From Palsa-504 sp963818225 (lineage in GTDB: Bacteria; Actinomycetota; Actinomycetes; Streptosporangiales; Streptosporangiaceae): a stretch of 64,000 nt of DNA. Position numbers and translations under genes: made by a program. The notes beneath the pieces were generated by a model. That model was given only the letters and a program-made list of their open reading frames with translations, ran no database searches and had not been told where the DNA came from. Shown one piece after another: positions 16,877-27,657 of this stretch (the stretch's first letter is position 1; each line of letters opens with the position of its first letter). Where the stretch lies: positions 394,650-458,649 of the forward strand of contig CAWFRO010000015.1 in the NCBI GenBank assembly GCA_963818225.1. The letters run 5' to 3'.

Positions 16877-18097
16877 GTGGACTTCTCACCCGTAGACCTC
16901 ACCGAAGACCAGCAGGCGTTCGCCGACGAAGTCCGGTCCTTCCTCGATGAGAACCTGACCGAGGAGGTCTACGCGCGCCGGCGCGCGCGCGCCGACAACT
17001 ACGACGAGGAGCTCTACCTCGCCGTCGGTGCCAAGGGCTGGCTGTTCCCCCGGTGGCGCAAGGAAGACGGCGGCGCCGACCTGGACGACGTGCGCGTCAA
17101 GATCCTGCAGAACGAGCTGCGCCGCCGGGACGCGCCGATCGGCATGCTCGGCACGACCAACCTGGTGTGGCCGGCCGTCGAGGCGCACGGCGACCCGGGA
17201 CTGCGCGCCGAGCTGAAGCGGCAGGTGGCCCGGGGCACGATGCGCTTCTCTCTGGGCTACACCGAGCCGGACGGCGGGTCCGACATCGCCGCGGCCAAGA
17301 CGCGTGCGGTGCGCGACGGTGATGAGTGGGTCATCAACGGGCAGAAGATCTTCACCTCCCGGGCGCAGTACGCCACCCACGTCTTCCTGATCACGCGGAC
17401 GGACCCGACGCTGCCCAAGCACAAGGGCCTGACCATGTTCCTGGTGCCGACCAGCTCACCCGGCTTCGAGCGGCAGCCGCTGCCCACCATTGGCGACGAG
17501 ACCACCAACGTCACGTTCTACAGTGACATCCGGCTGCCTGACCGGTACCGGATCGGTGAGGTCAACAACGGCTGGTCCGTGCTGCACGGCCCGCTGGACG
17601 CCGAGCACCACCTCGGCGGACACGTCAGCAAGCTCGAAGACGTGAGCGGTGGCGTCTATCACATGTTCTACCTGTCGAACTCGGTCGAGGCCGCCGTGCG
17701 CTGGGCCCGCGACGCCCAGGACGGGGACGGCCCGCTGATCGACGACCAGGCCTTCCTGGCCGGGATCGGGCATCTCCTGACCGAGATGGAGGCCGGAGCG
17801 GTCACGCCGTCGGCCATGGGCCGGGTGAAAGGCTCCGATGTGGCCCGGCTGGGCTGCGAGGAGCTCATCGACCTGGTCGGCCCGGCCGCGACTCTGCCCT
17901 ATGGCGCCGAAGGCGCCATCAGCGACGGGATCATCGAGTTCGCCCACCGGCAGGCTCAGCACACGGCGACGCCGGGCGGCACCGTCGAGGTGTTCCGCAC
18001 CATCATCGCCCAGCATGACCTGGGCCTGCCGCGCCCGGACTACCCCGGCCGTAAGGTCTTCCTGGCCTCGGACCGCCCTGGCGCGACAGCGGCGTAG
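16877..18097 (+). CDS. Acyl-CoA dehydrogenase, tandem paralogue 2
   Basis: A 406-residue protein very similar along its whole length to the preceding gene, with the same GYTEPDGGSDIA, WVINGQKIFT and RVKGSDVARL segments. Differences cluster in the N-terminal helices and around HVSKLEDVSGGVYHMF. GTG 16877 follows GTTAGGAG. It ends 8 bp before a strong terminator hairpin, which suggests that the ech-dehydrogenase transcript ends here and paralogue 3 is transcribed separately or by read-through. Confidence 0.9.
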   Translation: MDFSPVDLTEDQQAFADEVRSFLDENLTEEVYARRRARADNYDEELYLAVGAKGWLFPRWRKEDGGADLDDVRVKILQNELRRRDAPIGMLGTTNLVWPAVEAHGDPGLRAELKRQVARGTMRFSLGYTEPDGGSDIAAAKTRAVRDGDEWVINGQKIFTSRAQYATHVFLITRTDPTLPKHKGLTMFLVPTSSPGFERQPLPTIGDETTNVTFYSDIRLPDRYRIGEVNNGWSVLHGPLDAEHHLGGHVSKLEDVSGGVYHMFYLSNSVEAAVRWARDAQDGDGPLIDDQAFLAGIGHLLTEMEAGAVTPSAMGRVKGSDVARLGCEELIDLVGPAATLPYGAEGAISDGIIEFAHRQAQHTATPGGTVEVFRTIIAQHDLGLPRPDYPGRKVFLASDRPGATAA

Positions 18098-18104
18098 CAG
18101 AACG

Positions 18105-18144
18105 GCGATATCCCGGACGGCTCCGTCCGGGATATCGCTGTTTT
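18105..18144 (+). terminator. Rho-independent terminator after acyl-CoA dehydrogenase 2
   Basis: Perfect 14-bp stem (18105-18118 with 18125-18138), six-base loop GGCTCC, then TGTTTT. Located 8 bp after the stop codon. Confidence 0.88.
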
Positions 18145-18323
18145 CGCGTCTGTGCACTCTCCGTGGCCGGTGGGGCCGGCTTCGGTTGGCCTGAGCGGCC
18201 GCCGCGACGTGGCCTTTACCTGCGGGAAGGCGTGGGTTACCCTGACGAGGGAGTGTCTCGGACAATTACGCAAGTATCACGCGCGTGTTCGCCGCCAGAA
18301 TTCAGTCGTTAGGAGTAGCAGAA

Positions 18324-19535
18324 GTGGATTTCTCTGCCGTTGCCCTCACCGAAGCTCAACAGAAGTTCTCCGATGAGGTCCGGGCTTTCCTGGATGAGCA
18401 CCTGACCGAGGAGGTGTACGCCGGAGCCCGCGAGCGGACCGATCACTTCGACGAGGGACTCTGGCTGGCCATGGGGGCCAAGGGCTGGCTGCAGCCGCAG
18501 TGGAAGAAGGAAGACGGCGGCGCGGAGCTGGACGATATCTGCGTCAAGATCCTCGAAAACGAGCTGCGCAAGCGGGACGCGCCGGTGGCCGGGGGTGCGA
18601 ACGGCCTGATCTGGCCGGCCGTCGACGTATACGGAGTGCCGGACCTGCGCGAGGAACTGAAGCCGAAGGTCGCCGACGGAACCGCTCGCTTCGTGCTGGG
18701 CTACTCCGAGCCGGACGGCGGGTCGGACATCGCCAACGCCAAGACGCGGGCCGAGCGTGACGGCGACGAGTGGGTCATCAACGGGCAGAAGATCTTCACC
18801 ACCAGCGCCCAGAACGGGACGCACGTCTTCCTCATTACCCGGACCGACCCGAACCTGCCCAAGCACAAGGGCCTGACCATGTTCCTCGTCCCGATGGACA
18901 CCCCGGGCATCGAGGTCCAGGCTCTGCCCACCGTCGGCGACGAGCGGACCAACCTCACCTACTACGGCGATGTCCGCATCTCCGACCGGTACCGCCTCGG
19001 CGAGGTCAACAACGGCTGGTCGGTCCTGCACGGCCCGCTGGACGCCGAGCACAGCATCGGCGGTGAGGCCAGCAAGCTCGAGGACCTGAGCATCGGCACC
19101 GGTCACATGCGCTACATGCTCACGGCCGTCGAGGCCGCGACCAAGTGGGCCAAGGACGCTCCCGACGGTGACGGCCCGATGATCGACGACAAGACCTTCC
19201 TGACCGGGCTCGGGCACATGCTGGTGGAGATCGAGGCGGCCTACGCCACCCCGGGCCCGATGGGCCGGATCAAGGGCGCCGACGTGGCCATCGCGAATTC
19301 CGAGCGGCTCATCGACCTGGTCGGACCGGAGGCCATCCTGCCCTACGGCGCCGACGGCACCATCGCCAACGGCGCGATCGAGGCGTCCCACCGGGCGGTC
19401 CAGGTCACCGCGACCTACGGCGGCACCACCGAGGTGTTCCGGACCATCATCGCCCAGCACCACCTCGGCCTCCCGCGGCCCGATTACCCCGGCCGCAAGG
19501 TCTTCCTGCAGGGTGGCCGCCCCGCCGCCGCCTAG
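18324..19535 (+). CDS. Acyl-CoA dehydrogenase, tandem paralogue 3
   Basis: A 403-residue enzyme, the most diverged of the three tandem copies. It shares GYSEPDGGSDIANAKT, WVINGQKIFTTSAQ and ATYGGTTEVFRTIIAQHHLG. GTG 18324 again follows CGTTAGGAG, so the ribosome-site context was duplicated with the gene. A 226-bp gap with a terminator precedes it, allowing separate control. Substrate unknown; a long or branched acyl-CoA is only an inference. Confidence 0.9.
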   Translation: MDFSAVALTEAQQKFSDEVRAFLDEHLTEEVYAGARERTDHFDEGLWLAMGAKGWLQPQWKKEDGGAELDDICVKILENELRKRDAPVAGGANGLIWPAVDVYGVPDLREELKPKVADGTARFVLGYSEPDGGSDIANAKTRAERDGDEWVINGQKIFTTSAQNGTHVFLITRTDPNLPKHKGLTMFLVPMDTPGIEVQALPTVGDERTNLTYYGDVRISDRYRLGEVNNGWSVLHGPLDAEHSIGGEASKLEDLSIGTGHMRYMLTAVEAATKWAKDAPDGDGPMIDDKTFLTGLGHMLVEIEAAYATPGPMGRIKGADVAIANSERLIDLVGPEAILPYGADGTIANGAIEASHRAVQVTATYGGTTEVFRTIIAQHHLGLPRPDYPGRKVFLQGGRPAAA

Positions 19536-19640
19536 CCTTACGCGCCACTGCGCACGGTGCGCGGCACTGCGAACCTCAGGCAGCACCGCGCACTCAGGCA
19601 GTACCGCACCGGGCCGGCCTCCGGCAGGTCCTGTTCGCCT

Positions 19641-19674
19641 GGTAGCGGCAGCGTGTCACCACGCTGCCGCTACC
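19641..19674 (+). terminator. Perfect 15-bp hairpin, probable transcription end
   Basis: GGTAGCGGCAGCGTG and its exact reverse complement flank a TCAC loop, 105 bp after the dehydrogenase stop and 150 bp before rel. There is no T-tract, so it may be an intrinsic terminator of the actinobacterial kind or a regulatory hairpin. Confidence 0.55.
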
Positions 19675-19791
19675 GCGATCCTCGTCCGCCACGCAGACGG
19701 CCAGACTGCGCCACACGCCGGGCTGCCTGCGCAGCTCGTAAAATCCCAGCGGGAATTGCACGCATGGGATCTGGTGTTTAAGCCAGCTAAG

Positions 19792-19797
19792 TACAAT
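19792..19797 (+). promoter_or_regulatory. Candidate -10 element of rel
   Basis: TACAAT lies 30 bp before the rel GTG. No good -35 hexamer is found 16-18 bp upstream, so the assignment is weak. Confidence 0.25.
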
Positions 19798-19826
19798 GGT
19801 GGCTTGGCACGATGTGAGGAGCGCGA

Positions 19827-22463
19827 GTGGCCGGTGATGTCATCACGACCGGCACGAGTGCTGCCGATGCTGTCCAGGCGGACGCGCCGCAGGAGACCCA
19901 TCCCGTAACCGACGCGGAGCAGGCTGAGGCAGCGGCAGCGGGCGTGCCCGGCCAGCACGAGCCCGGCCAGCATGAGCCCGGCCAGCATGAGCTCGATCAG
20001 CATGAGCCCGGCCAGCACGAGCTCGATCAGCACGAGCCTGGCCCGCCCTCGCCTCCTGTCGAGGGTCCGGTTCCCGACGAGGCCGGGCCGACCGAAGAAC
20101 CCCGGCGCGGGCGTCCGCCCACCGCGGCATCCGGCGCCGGGCGGACGGGGAACGGCGGCCAGGCCCGGACCGGCCGGGCCCGGGCTGCCTCGTCGGCTGC
20201 GGCCGGCCGGCCCGCCGAGGCCGCGACATCCGGCGCCGGGGTCCGGCGGCGGCTGGCGCGGCTCGGCGCACAGCGGGGCACCAACCTGAACCCCGTGCTC
20301 GAGCCGCTTATCAAGACCGTGCGCGCGACGCACCCGAAGGCCGACATCCGGCTGATAGAGCGGGCCTACGATACGGCCGCCTACTGGCACCGGGATCAGA
20401 AGCGCCTCAGCGGCGACCCGTACATTACCCATCCGCTGGCCGTGGCGACCATCCTCGCCGAGCTGGGCATGAACACCGACACCATCTGCGCGGCGCTGCT
20501 GCACGACACGGTCGAGGACACCCCGTACACCCTGACCGAGCTGCGCGGGGAGTTCGGCGAGGACATCGCGGCGCTGGTGGATGGCGTCACCAAGCTCGAC
20601 AAGGTCAAGTACGGTGAGTCGGCCGAGGCGGAGACCGTCCGCAAGATGGTGGTCGCGATGTCCCGCGACATCCGCGTGCTGGTCATCAAGCTCGCCGACC
20701 GGCTGCACAATATGCGGACGCTGCGCTACCTGAAGCGGGAGAAGCAGGAGCGCAAATCCCGGGAAGTCCTGGAGATATACGCCCCGCTGGCGCACCGGCT
20801 CGGCATGAACACGGTCAAGTGGGAGCTGGAGGATCTCGCCTTCCAGACGCTGTACCCCAAGCGGTTCGACGAGATCGCCCGGCTGGTGTCCGGGCGGGCG
20901 CCGCGGCGCGACGTCTTCCTTCAGGAAGTCATCGAGGACGTCCGCGCCGACATGCGCGAGGCCAAGATCAAGGTCACGGTGACCGGTCGGCCAAAGCACT
21001 ACTACTCGATCTACCAGAAGATGATCGCCAGGAACGTCGGCTTCGACGACATCTACGACCTGGTCGGCATCCGCGTCCTCGTGGACAACGTCCGCGACTG
21101 CTACGCGGCTCTCGGCACCATCCACGCGCGGTGGAATCCCGTCCCCGGACGGTTCAAGGACTACATCGCGATGCCGAAGTTCAACATGTACCAGTCGCTG
21201 CACACCACGGTCATCGGTCCCGGCGGCAAGCCGGTCGAGCTGCAGATCCGGACCCTGGGCATGCACCGCCGGGCGGAGTACGGGGTCGCGGCGCACTGGA
21301 AGTACAAGGAAGAGACGGTCTTCAGCGGCCAGTCCAAGGACGACACGCAGGACATGGCGTGGCTCCGGCAGCTGGTCGACTGGCAGCGTGAGACCGAGGA
21401 CCCCGCCGAGTTCCTCGAGTCGCTGCGGTTCGACCTGGCCGCCGCGGAAGTCTACGTGTTCACCCCCCGCGGCGACGTGATACCGCTGCCGCAGGGCTCG
21501 ACCCCGGTGGACTTCGCTTACGCCATCCACACCGAGGTCGGGCACCGGACCATCGGCGCGCGGGTGAACGGCCGCCTGGTGGCGCTGGAGTCCACCCTCG
21601 ACAACGGCGACACGGTGGAGATCTTCACCGCCAAGACGGCCGAGGCGGGACCGAGCCGGGACTGGCTCAAGTTCGTGCAGAGCCCCCGGGCGCGCAACAA
21701 GATCCGGCAGTGGTTCTCCAAGGAGCGCCGGGAAGCCGCGGTGGAGGCGGGCAAGGACCAGATCGCCCGGGCCATGCGCAAGCAGGGGCTGCCGCTGCAG
21801 CGGCTGGCTGCCGCCGACACACTGATCACCCTGGCCCGCGACCTGCGTTACCCGGATGTATCCGGGCTGTACGCGGCCGTCGGCGAGGGCCGGGTCAGCG
21901 CCCAGTCCGTGGTCGAGAAGCTGGTCCGCTCGGTCGGCGGCCTGGCCGGCGCCGAGGAGGAGCTCGCCGAGACCACGCTGCCGACCAAGGCGCCAGCGCC
22001 CCGGGCGCCCTCTGATCCCGGCGTCGAGGTCACTGGCGCGCCGGACGTTTGGGTCCGTCTGTCCCGGTGCTGCACCCCGGTACCCGGCGACCAGATCAGC
22101 GGGTTCGTCACCCACGGCCACGGGGTGTCCGTGCACCGGGCGGACTGCCCGAACGTGGCCCACCTGAGCGACACCCAGCGGGACCGGATGGTCGACGTCC
22201 ACTGGTCGCCCTCTGAGGGCTCGGTTTTCCTGGTGGCCATCCAGGTGGAGGCGCTGGATCGCACCCGGCTGCTCTCCGACGTGACCAGGGTGCTGTCCGA
22301 CCAGCACGTCAACATCCTGTCCGCCACGGTCACCACGAGCCGCGACCGGGTCGCGGTCAGCCGCTTCACGTTCGAGATGGGCGACCCCAAGCACCTCGGC
22401 CACGTCCTGCGCGCCGTCCGCCAGATCGACGGCGTCTACGACGTCTACCGCATCACCAGCTAA
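19827..22463 (+). CDS. rel: Bifunctional (p)ppGpp synthetase/hydrolase Rel
   Basis: Stringent-response enzyme of 878 residues. The HD hydrolase domain (about 175-330) carries HPLAVATIL and the catalytic HDTVED. The synthetase domain (about 380-500) has GRPKHYYSIYQKM and RFKDYIAMPKFNMYQSLHT. The TGS domain (about 545-605) has VYVFTPRGDVIPLPQGSTPVD. A C-terminal zinc-finger/ACT regulatory region ends the protein. Both active sites look intact. An extra N-terminal region of about 150 residues is disordered, with QHEPG/QHELD repeats then Gly/Ala/Arg-rich sequence. GTG 19827 has GAGGAG upstream. It stands alone as a transcription unit, with hairpins on both sides. Confidence 0.96.
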   Translation: MAGDVITTGTSAADAVQADAPQETHPVTDAEQAEAAAAGVPGQHEPGQHEPGQHELDQHEPGQHELDQHEPGPPSPPVEGPVPDEAGPTEEPRRGRPPTAASGAGRTGNGGQARTGRARAASSAAAGRPAEAATSGAGVRRRLARLGAQRGTNLNPVLEPLIKTVRATHPKADIRLIERAYDTAAYWHRDQKRLSGDPYITHPLAVATILAELGMNTDTICAALLHDTVEDTPYTLTELRGEFGEDIAALVDGVTKLDKVKYGESAEAETVRKMVVAMSRDIRVLVIKLADRLHNMRTLRYLKREKQERKSREVLEIYAPLAHRLGMNTVKWELEDLAFQTLYPKRFDEIARLVSGRAPRRDVFLQEVIEDVRADMREAKIKVTVTGRPKHYYSIYQKMIARNVGFDDIYDLVGIRVLVDNVRDCYAALGTIHARWNPVPGRFKDYIAMPKFNMYQSLHTTVIGPGGKPVELQIRTLGMHRRAEYGVAAHWKYKEETVFSGQSKDDTQDMAWLRQLVDWQRETEDPAEFLESLRFDLAAAEVYVFTPRGDVIPLPQGSTPVDFAYAIHTEVGHRTIGARVNGRLVALESTLDNGDTVEIFTAKTAEAGPSRDWLKFVQSPRARNKIRQWFSKERREAAVEAGKDQIARAMRKQGLPLQRLAAADTLITLARDLRYPDVSGLYAAVGEGRVSAQSVVEKLVRSVGGLAGAEEELAETTLPTKAPAPRAPSDPGVEVTGAPDVWVRLSRCCTPVPGDQISGFVTHGHGVSVHRADCPNVAHLSDTQRDRMVDVHWSPSEGSVFLVAIQVEALDRTRLLSDVTRVLSDQHVNILSATVTTSRDRVAVSRFTFEMGDPKHLGHVLRAVRQIDGVYDVYRITS
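19950..20040 (+). repeat. 15-bp coding minisatellite in rel
   Basis: Six repeats of a 15-bp unit close to GGCCAGCACGAGCCC encode alternating GQHEP and DQHEL/GQHEP pentapeptides in the Rel N-terminal extension (residues about 42-71). The array is in frame, so copy-number change would only alter the length of the disordered tail. Confidence 0.85.
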
Positions 22464-22507
22464 TCCACGCGGCCTGCGGGGGCCGACGGCCCCCCAGCCG
22501 CGTGGAT
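22463..22507. terminator. Bidirectional hairpin between rel and the DUF349 gene
   Basis: ATCCACGCGGC pairs with GCCGCGTGGAT and the inner GGGGGCC pairs with GGCCCCC, with a small bulge and a GAC loop. The stem begins on the rel stop codon. It separates convergent genes and so can serve both. Confidence 0.65.
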
Positions 22508-22543
22508 AGTACGCCGAGCACCACAGCGGGAATGCGGGGGGTT

Positions 22544-22595
22544 CCAGGGGGGTCGTCCCCCCTGGATTACAGGGTCGCCCCCCTGGACTACAGCG
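22544..22595. repeat. G/C-run palindrome plus tandem copy
   Basis: CCAGGGGGG-TCGT-CCCCCCTGG is a perfect 9-bp hairpin. The right half and its tail (TCGTCCCCCCTGGATTACAG) recur immediately as TCGCCCCCCTGGACTACAG. The reverse-complement core GGGGGACGACCCCCC also occurs at about 62865-62880, at the start of an ABC permease. Confidence 0.65.
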
Positions 22596-22600
22596 CGAAC

Positions 22601-23840
22601 CTAGCCACTGAATTCAGCGAGCGCTCGCTCGGCCTCTTCCAGCCAGGCCCGGCGGGCGGTGATGGCCTCCTCGGCATTGCGCGCGGCCCGGTCGTCGCCC
22701 TGGTCACGCGCCTTGGCCAGCTGTGCCTCCAGCTGGGCGATGGTCGAGCGCAGCTGGGCCACCGTGCCCTCGGCCCGGGCCAGCGCCTCGGGGTTGGACC
22801 GCCGCCACTGGGTCTCCTCGGCGTTGCGCACCGCATCCTCAACTCGGCGCAGCCCCGACTCCAGGTGCTCCCGGGAGTCCCGCGGCACGGCGCCGATTCC
22901 CTCCCAGCGTTCCTGGATACCGCGCAGCGCGGCCCGGGCGGCACGGATAATCGGTCACCGGCAGGAGCGTCTGAGCCGCCTCCAGCAGCTGCTGCTTGGC
23001 CTCGGCGTGCTCGCGCAGCTCGGCGTCCTTGGCTGAGAACACCTCGGCCCGGGCGGTGAAGAACTTGTCCTGCGCGGCCCGGAACCGCTTCCACAGCTCG
23101 GCTTCGGCGTCCCGGTCCGCCCGCCCGGCCGCCTTCCACCTGGTCATCAGCTCGCGGAACGCGCTGGTGGTCGGGCCCCAGTCGGTCGATCCCGACAGTG
23201 CCTCGGCCTCAGCGACCAGCTGCTCCTTGCGGGCCCTGACCTCCTCCCGCTCGGATTCCAGGCTGGCGAAGAAGGCCTTGCGCCGCTTGGTGAACGCATT
23301 GCGCGCCGCGGACAGCCGCTTCCACAGCACGGCCTCCGCCGCCCGGTCGGCGTGCGGGGCTGCCTTCCACTCCTCGAGCAGCTCTCGCATCCGCTCGCCG
23401 CTGCTCTTCCAGTGGGTGGCCTCCGCGGCGATCTGCTCAGCCTCGGCGACGATCCGCTCCTTGACCTCCCTGGCCTGCACGCGGGCCTGCTCGCGGACAG
23501 CCTTGGCCTCCTCGCGGCGGTGCCCGACGTCCTCGGTCAGGCGCTCCAGGCGGGCCCGCAGCCCGTCCAGGTCGCCGAGCGCGTTGGCGTCGCTGATGGT
23601 GCCGAGCAGGCGCTGGACGGTCGCCGCGGCCTGGGCCGGCGCTAGGTCCGTGGCGCTCATCCGCTGTTCGAGGAGGACCACTTCGGTTTCCAGCGCGTCG
23701 TACTTGCGCTGGTAGAAGACGATCGCCTCCTCCGGGCTTCCCGCCTGCCAAGAGCCGATCACCCGCTCGCCATCGGCGGTACGGACATATACCGTCCCGT
23801 CGGCGTCTACCCGGCCCCATGGATGGTCGGCGGTGCTCAC
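22601..23840 (-). pseudogene. DUF349 coiled-coil protein, interrupted by one frameshift
   Basis: Helical DUF349 repeat protein, about 413 residues when the two frames are joined. GTG 23840 has AGGAGG eight bases upstream. It starts STADHPWGRVDADGTVYVRT, followed by three DUF349 units (motifs such as LLEEWKAAPHADRAAEAVLWKR and FRELMTRWKAAGRADRDAE). After LLPVTDY the frame runs into unrelated PCRPGRAARYPG. One base away the other frame gives the expected AARAALRGIQERWEGIGAV and continues to LEEAERALAEFSG. The shift lies at about 22940-22950. This is most simply an assembly indel, because both halves are perfectly family-like. Function is unknown. Confidence 0.85.
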
Positions 23841-23867
23841 GGCGTACCTCCTGCGTCGTCTAGCTCG

Positions 23868-24740
23868 TCAGGCTTTCTTGATCGTCACGCTGTCGATGAT
23901 GACCTTCTCCTTCGGTGCGCCGCCGCCGGCCTGGGAATATGTGCATGACGTTCCATCCTTTGCCACATTCTGGACGATATCCAGCCCGGATGAAACCGTG
24001 CCGAAGGGCGTAAAGGTGGATTGCAGCCCGGAAGTGCTGTCCTTGTACACGATGAAGAACTGGCTGCCGTTGCTGGTCGCGGTGCCACCGTTGGCCATTG
24101 CGAGGGTTCCCGCCGGGTACGTGGCGTTGGCGAGATTTTCGCTGGCGAAATTGTAGCCCGGCCCCCCGGTACCCACGGTGCTGGTATCACTGCAGTCCAC
24201 CTTGGTGGTCGACGTGGCGTAGGGGTCACCGCACTGCAGCACGTAAATGCCGGTCGTCACCAGTCGATGGCACTGAGTGTTGTTGAAGTAACCCGCCTCG
24301 GCGAGGTGCACGAAGGAGTTGACTGTGCAGGTTGCTTTGCTGTTGAGCAGGTTGAGGGTGATCGGGCCCAGGTTGGTGTTGATCGTGGCCTGGTAGCTCG
24401 CGGTGTAGTCCGGCGCGGCGGGCGGGAAGCTCACCTTGCGCGCGACCGGGGGGGCCGCGGCGTACACGCAATGATGTGCAGGCTCAGCCACCGCGGCGGC
24501 CGACGCCGACGCCGACGCCGACGCGCTGGGCGACTTGCTGGCCTGGGCGGACGCGCTCTTGCCGCTGCCGCCGGGGAGGAAGATGACCAGCAGCGCGGCG
24601 ACCAGCCCGGCGGCCGCGACCGCGCTGATGCCGGTGAGCCAGCGCTTGCGGTTCTGGCGCTGCCTGACCGCGCGCTCCTCCTGCTGGCGGCGGTGCCGTT
24701 CCCTGGCTTGCCTGCGCTGGCGTTCGCTGTTACCCGCCAC
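23868..24740 (-). CDS. Membrane-anchored peptidyl-prolyl cis-trans isomerase (cyclophilin)
   Basis: A 290-residue protein. A basic Arg/Gln-rich cytoplasmic N-terminus is followed by one helix (WLTGISAVAAAGLVAALLVI), a Ser/Ala linker and an extracytoplasmic cyclophilin domain. Domain marks are LGPITLNLLNSKATCTVNSF, ASENLANATYPAGTLAMAN and the catalytic-region SQFFIVYKD. Several cysteines suggest a disulfide outside the cell. GTG 24740 is preferred because GAGGAGG lies just upstream; a GTG at 24761 would start before that site. It sits beside rel and the MBL hydrolase, as in other actinobacteria. Confidence 0.9.
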   Translation of the reverse strand: MAGNSERQRRQARERHRRQQEERAVRQRQNRKRWLTGISAVAAAGLVAALLVIFLPGGSGKSASAQASKSPSASASASASAAAVAEPAHHCVYAAAPPVARKVSFPPAAPDYTASYQATINTNLGPITLNLLNSKATCTVNSFVHLAEAGYFNNTQCHRLVTTGIYVLQCGDPYATSTTKVDCSDTSTVGTGGPGYNFASENLANATYPAGTLAMANGGTATSNGSQFFIVYKDSTSGLQSTFTPFGTVSSGLDIVQNVAKDGTSCTYSQAGGGAPKEKVIIDSVTIKKA

Positions 24741-24877
24741 CGGTCGTGTCCTCCTCAGCACTGTCGGCTTGTGTGGCTACCGCTGGTATTCACGGGAGGC
24801 AGGCCTCGAACCCGTATACCCTGATCCATAGGCATGACCGGGGCTTGCTTCGGGGAAACCCCCCGGAACCCCGCATA

Positions 24878-24897
24878 ATTCGCGATCGTTCGCGAAT
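24878..24897. promoter_or_regulatory. Palindrome between divergent genes
   Basis: ATTCGCGA-TCGT-TCGCGAAT is a perfect 8-bp inverted repeat in the 258-bp divergent gap between the cyclophilin and the MBL hydrolase. It could be an operator for either gene. Nothing else in the gap is clear. Confidence 0.4.
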
Positions 24898-24998
24898 CGT
24901 ACCTTCCGGATCGCGGGACCGGTACCCTTCGTTATCGGTTCGCCGCTATGCGGGCCGCCCCGGTAACGTGAGACACCGTACCGTGAGAAAGGACGGTT

Positions 24999-25748
24999 GT
25001 GCTCGTCGCAGGGTTCCCAGCTGGGTCGTTCGCCGCCAACTGTTACGTTGTCGCGACCGCTCCCGGCGAGCAGTGCGTCATCATCGATCCGGGCCAGGAC
25101 GCCCAGCCGGGTATCGAGGAGATCCTGGCTGAGCACCGGCTGCAGCCCGCCGCGGTGCTGCTCACGCACGGTCATCTCGACCATGTGTGGTCTGTCGCCC
25201 CGGTCTGCGGAGCGGCGGGCATACCGGCCTATATCCATCCGGCCGACCGCGACATGCTCAGTAATCCGGGCCGGGGCCTATCGCTCGGGATGGGCCAGGA
25301 ACTATTCGGCGGACTGGAATTCACCGAGCCGGACGACGTGAAAGAACTAACCGACGGGATGACCCTGAGCCTGGTGGGGCTCGAGATCGTGGTGAGTCAC
25401 GCGCCCGGCCATACTCAGGGCTCGGTGGCATTCCGCCTCCCGCTCGATGTCTCGCCGGATGCGCCTATTACGGCGCAAGGCCAAAGCAAAATGGGTCGGC
25501 CCCAGGACCCCGGCGGTGTCCTGTTTTCCGGCGATCTGCTGTTCGCCGGGTCGATCGGGCGGACGGACCTGCCCGGCGGGGACTATCCCACCATCCTGCG
25601 CAGCCTGGCCCGCGTCTGCCTGACCCTGCCGGACGAGACCATCGTGCTGTCCGGCCACGGGCCGCAGACGACCATCGGCGACGAGCGCAGCGCGAATCCG
25701 TTCCTGGCTGGCCTCACGCCGCCGTCGGGCCCGTCACGGGGGCTGTGA
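24999..25748 (+). CDS. MBL-fold metallo-hydrolase (glyoxalase II-like)
   Basis: Cytoplasmic metallo-beta-lactamase-fold hydrolase of 249 residues. The metal-binding HXHXDH motif is THGHLDH. Further ligands lie in SHAPGHTQGS and the Asp of FSGDLLF, and the last His is in LSGHGPQT. The family hydrolyses S-D-lactoylglutathione or related thioesters, but actinomycetes lack glutathione, so the natural substrate is uncertain. GTG 24999 has AAAGGA at 24988-24993. In relatives hisS normally follows; here aspS does. Confidence 0.9.
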   Translation: MLVAGFPAGSFAANCYVVATAPGEQCVIIDPGQDAQPGIEEILAEHRLQPAAVLLTHGHLDHVWSVAPVCGAAGIPAYIHPADRDMLSNPGRGLSLGMGQELFGGLEFTEPDDVKELTDGMTLSLVGLEIVVSHAPGHTQGSVAFRLPLDVSPDAPITAQGQSKMGRPQDPGGVLFSGDLLFAGSIGRTDLPGGDYPTILRSLARVCLTLPDETIVLSGHGPQTTIGDERSANPFLAGLTPPSGPSRGL

Positions 25749-25837
25749 ACCGGCCCCTGGCGGCCGACGAGGCGCACGCGGCCATGGATCGTTCGGAACA
25801 GAAGAGATCCTGACAATGAGCAAAGGGGAACGGTGCG

Positions 25838-27589
<1,752 letters not shown>

Positions 27590-27657
27590 CCCACCCGCAC
27601 CTGACCCACGGCGCGCCGTCCGCCCGCCCAGCCCGTCCGGGCGCCTCCCGCGCCCTG

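Noticed and set aside
19656..22403. 915-codon minus-strand frame opposite rel
   Set aside because: Shadow of the rel reading frame; no recognisable domain and incompatible with the well-conserved gene.
24790..24840. tRNA-like GGGTTCGAGGCCTGCC sequence on the minus strand
   Set aside because: Only a T-loop-like motif is present. No acceptor, D or anticodon stem can be built around it.
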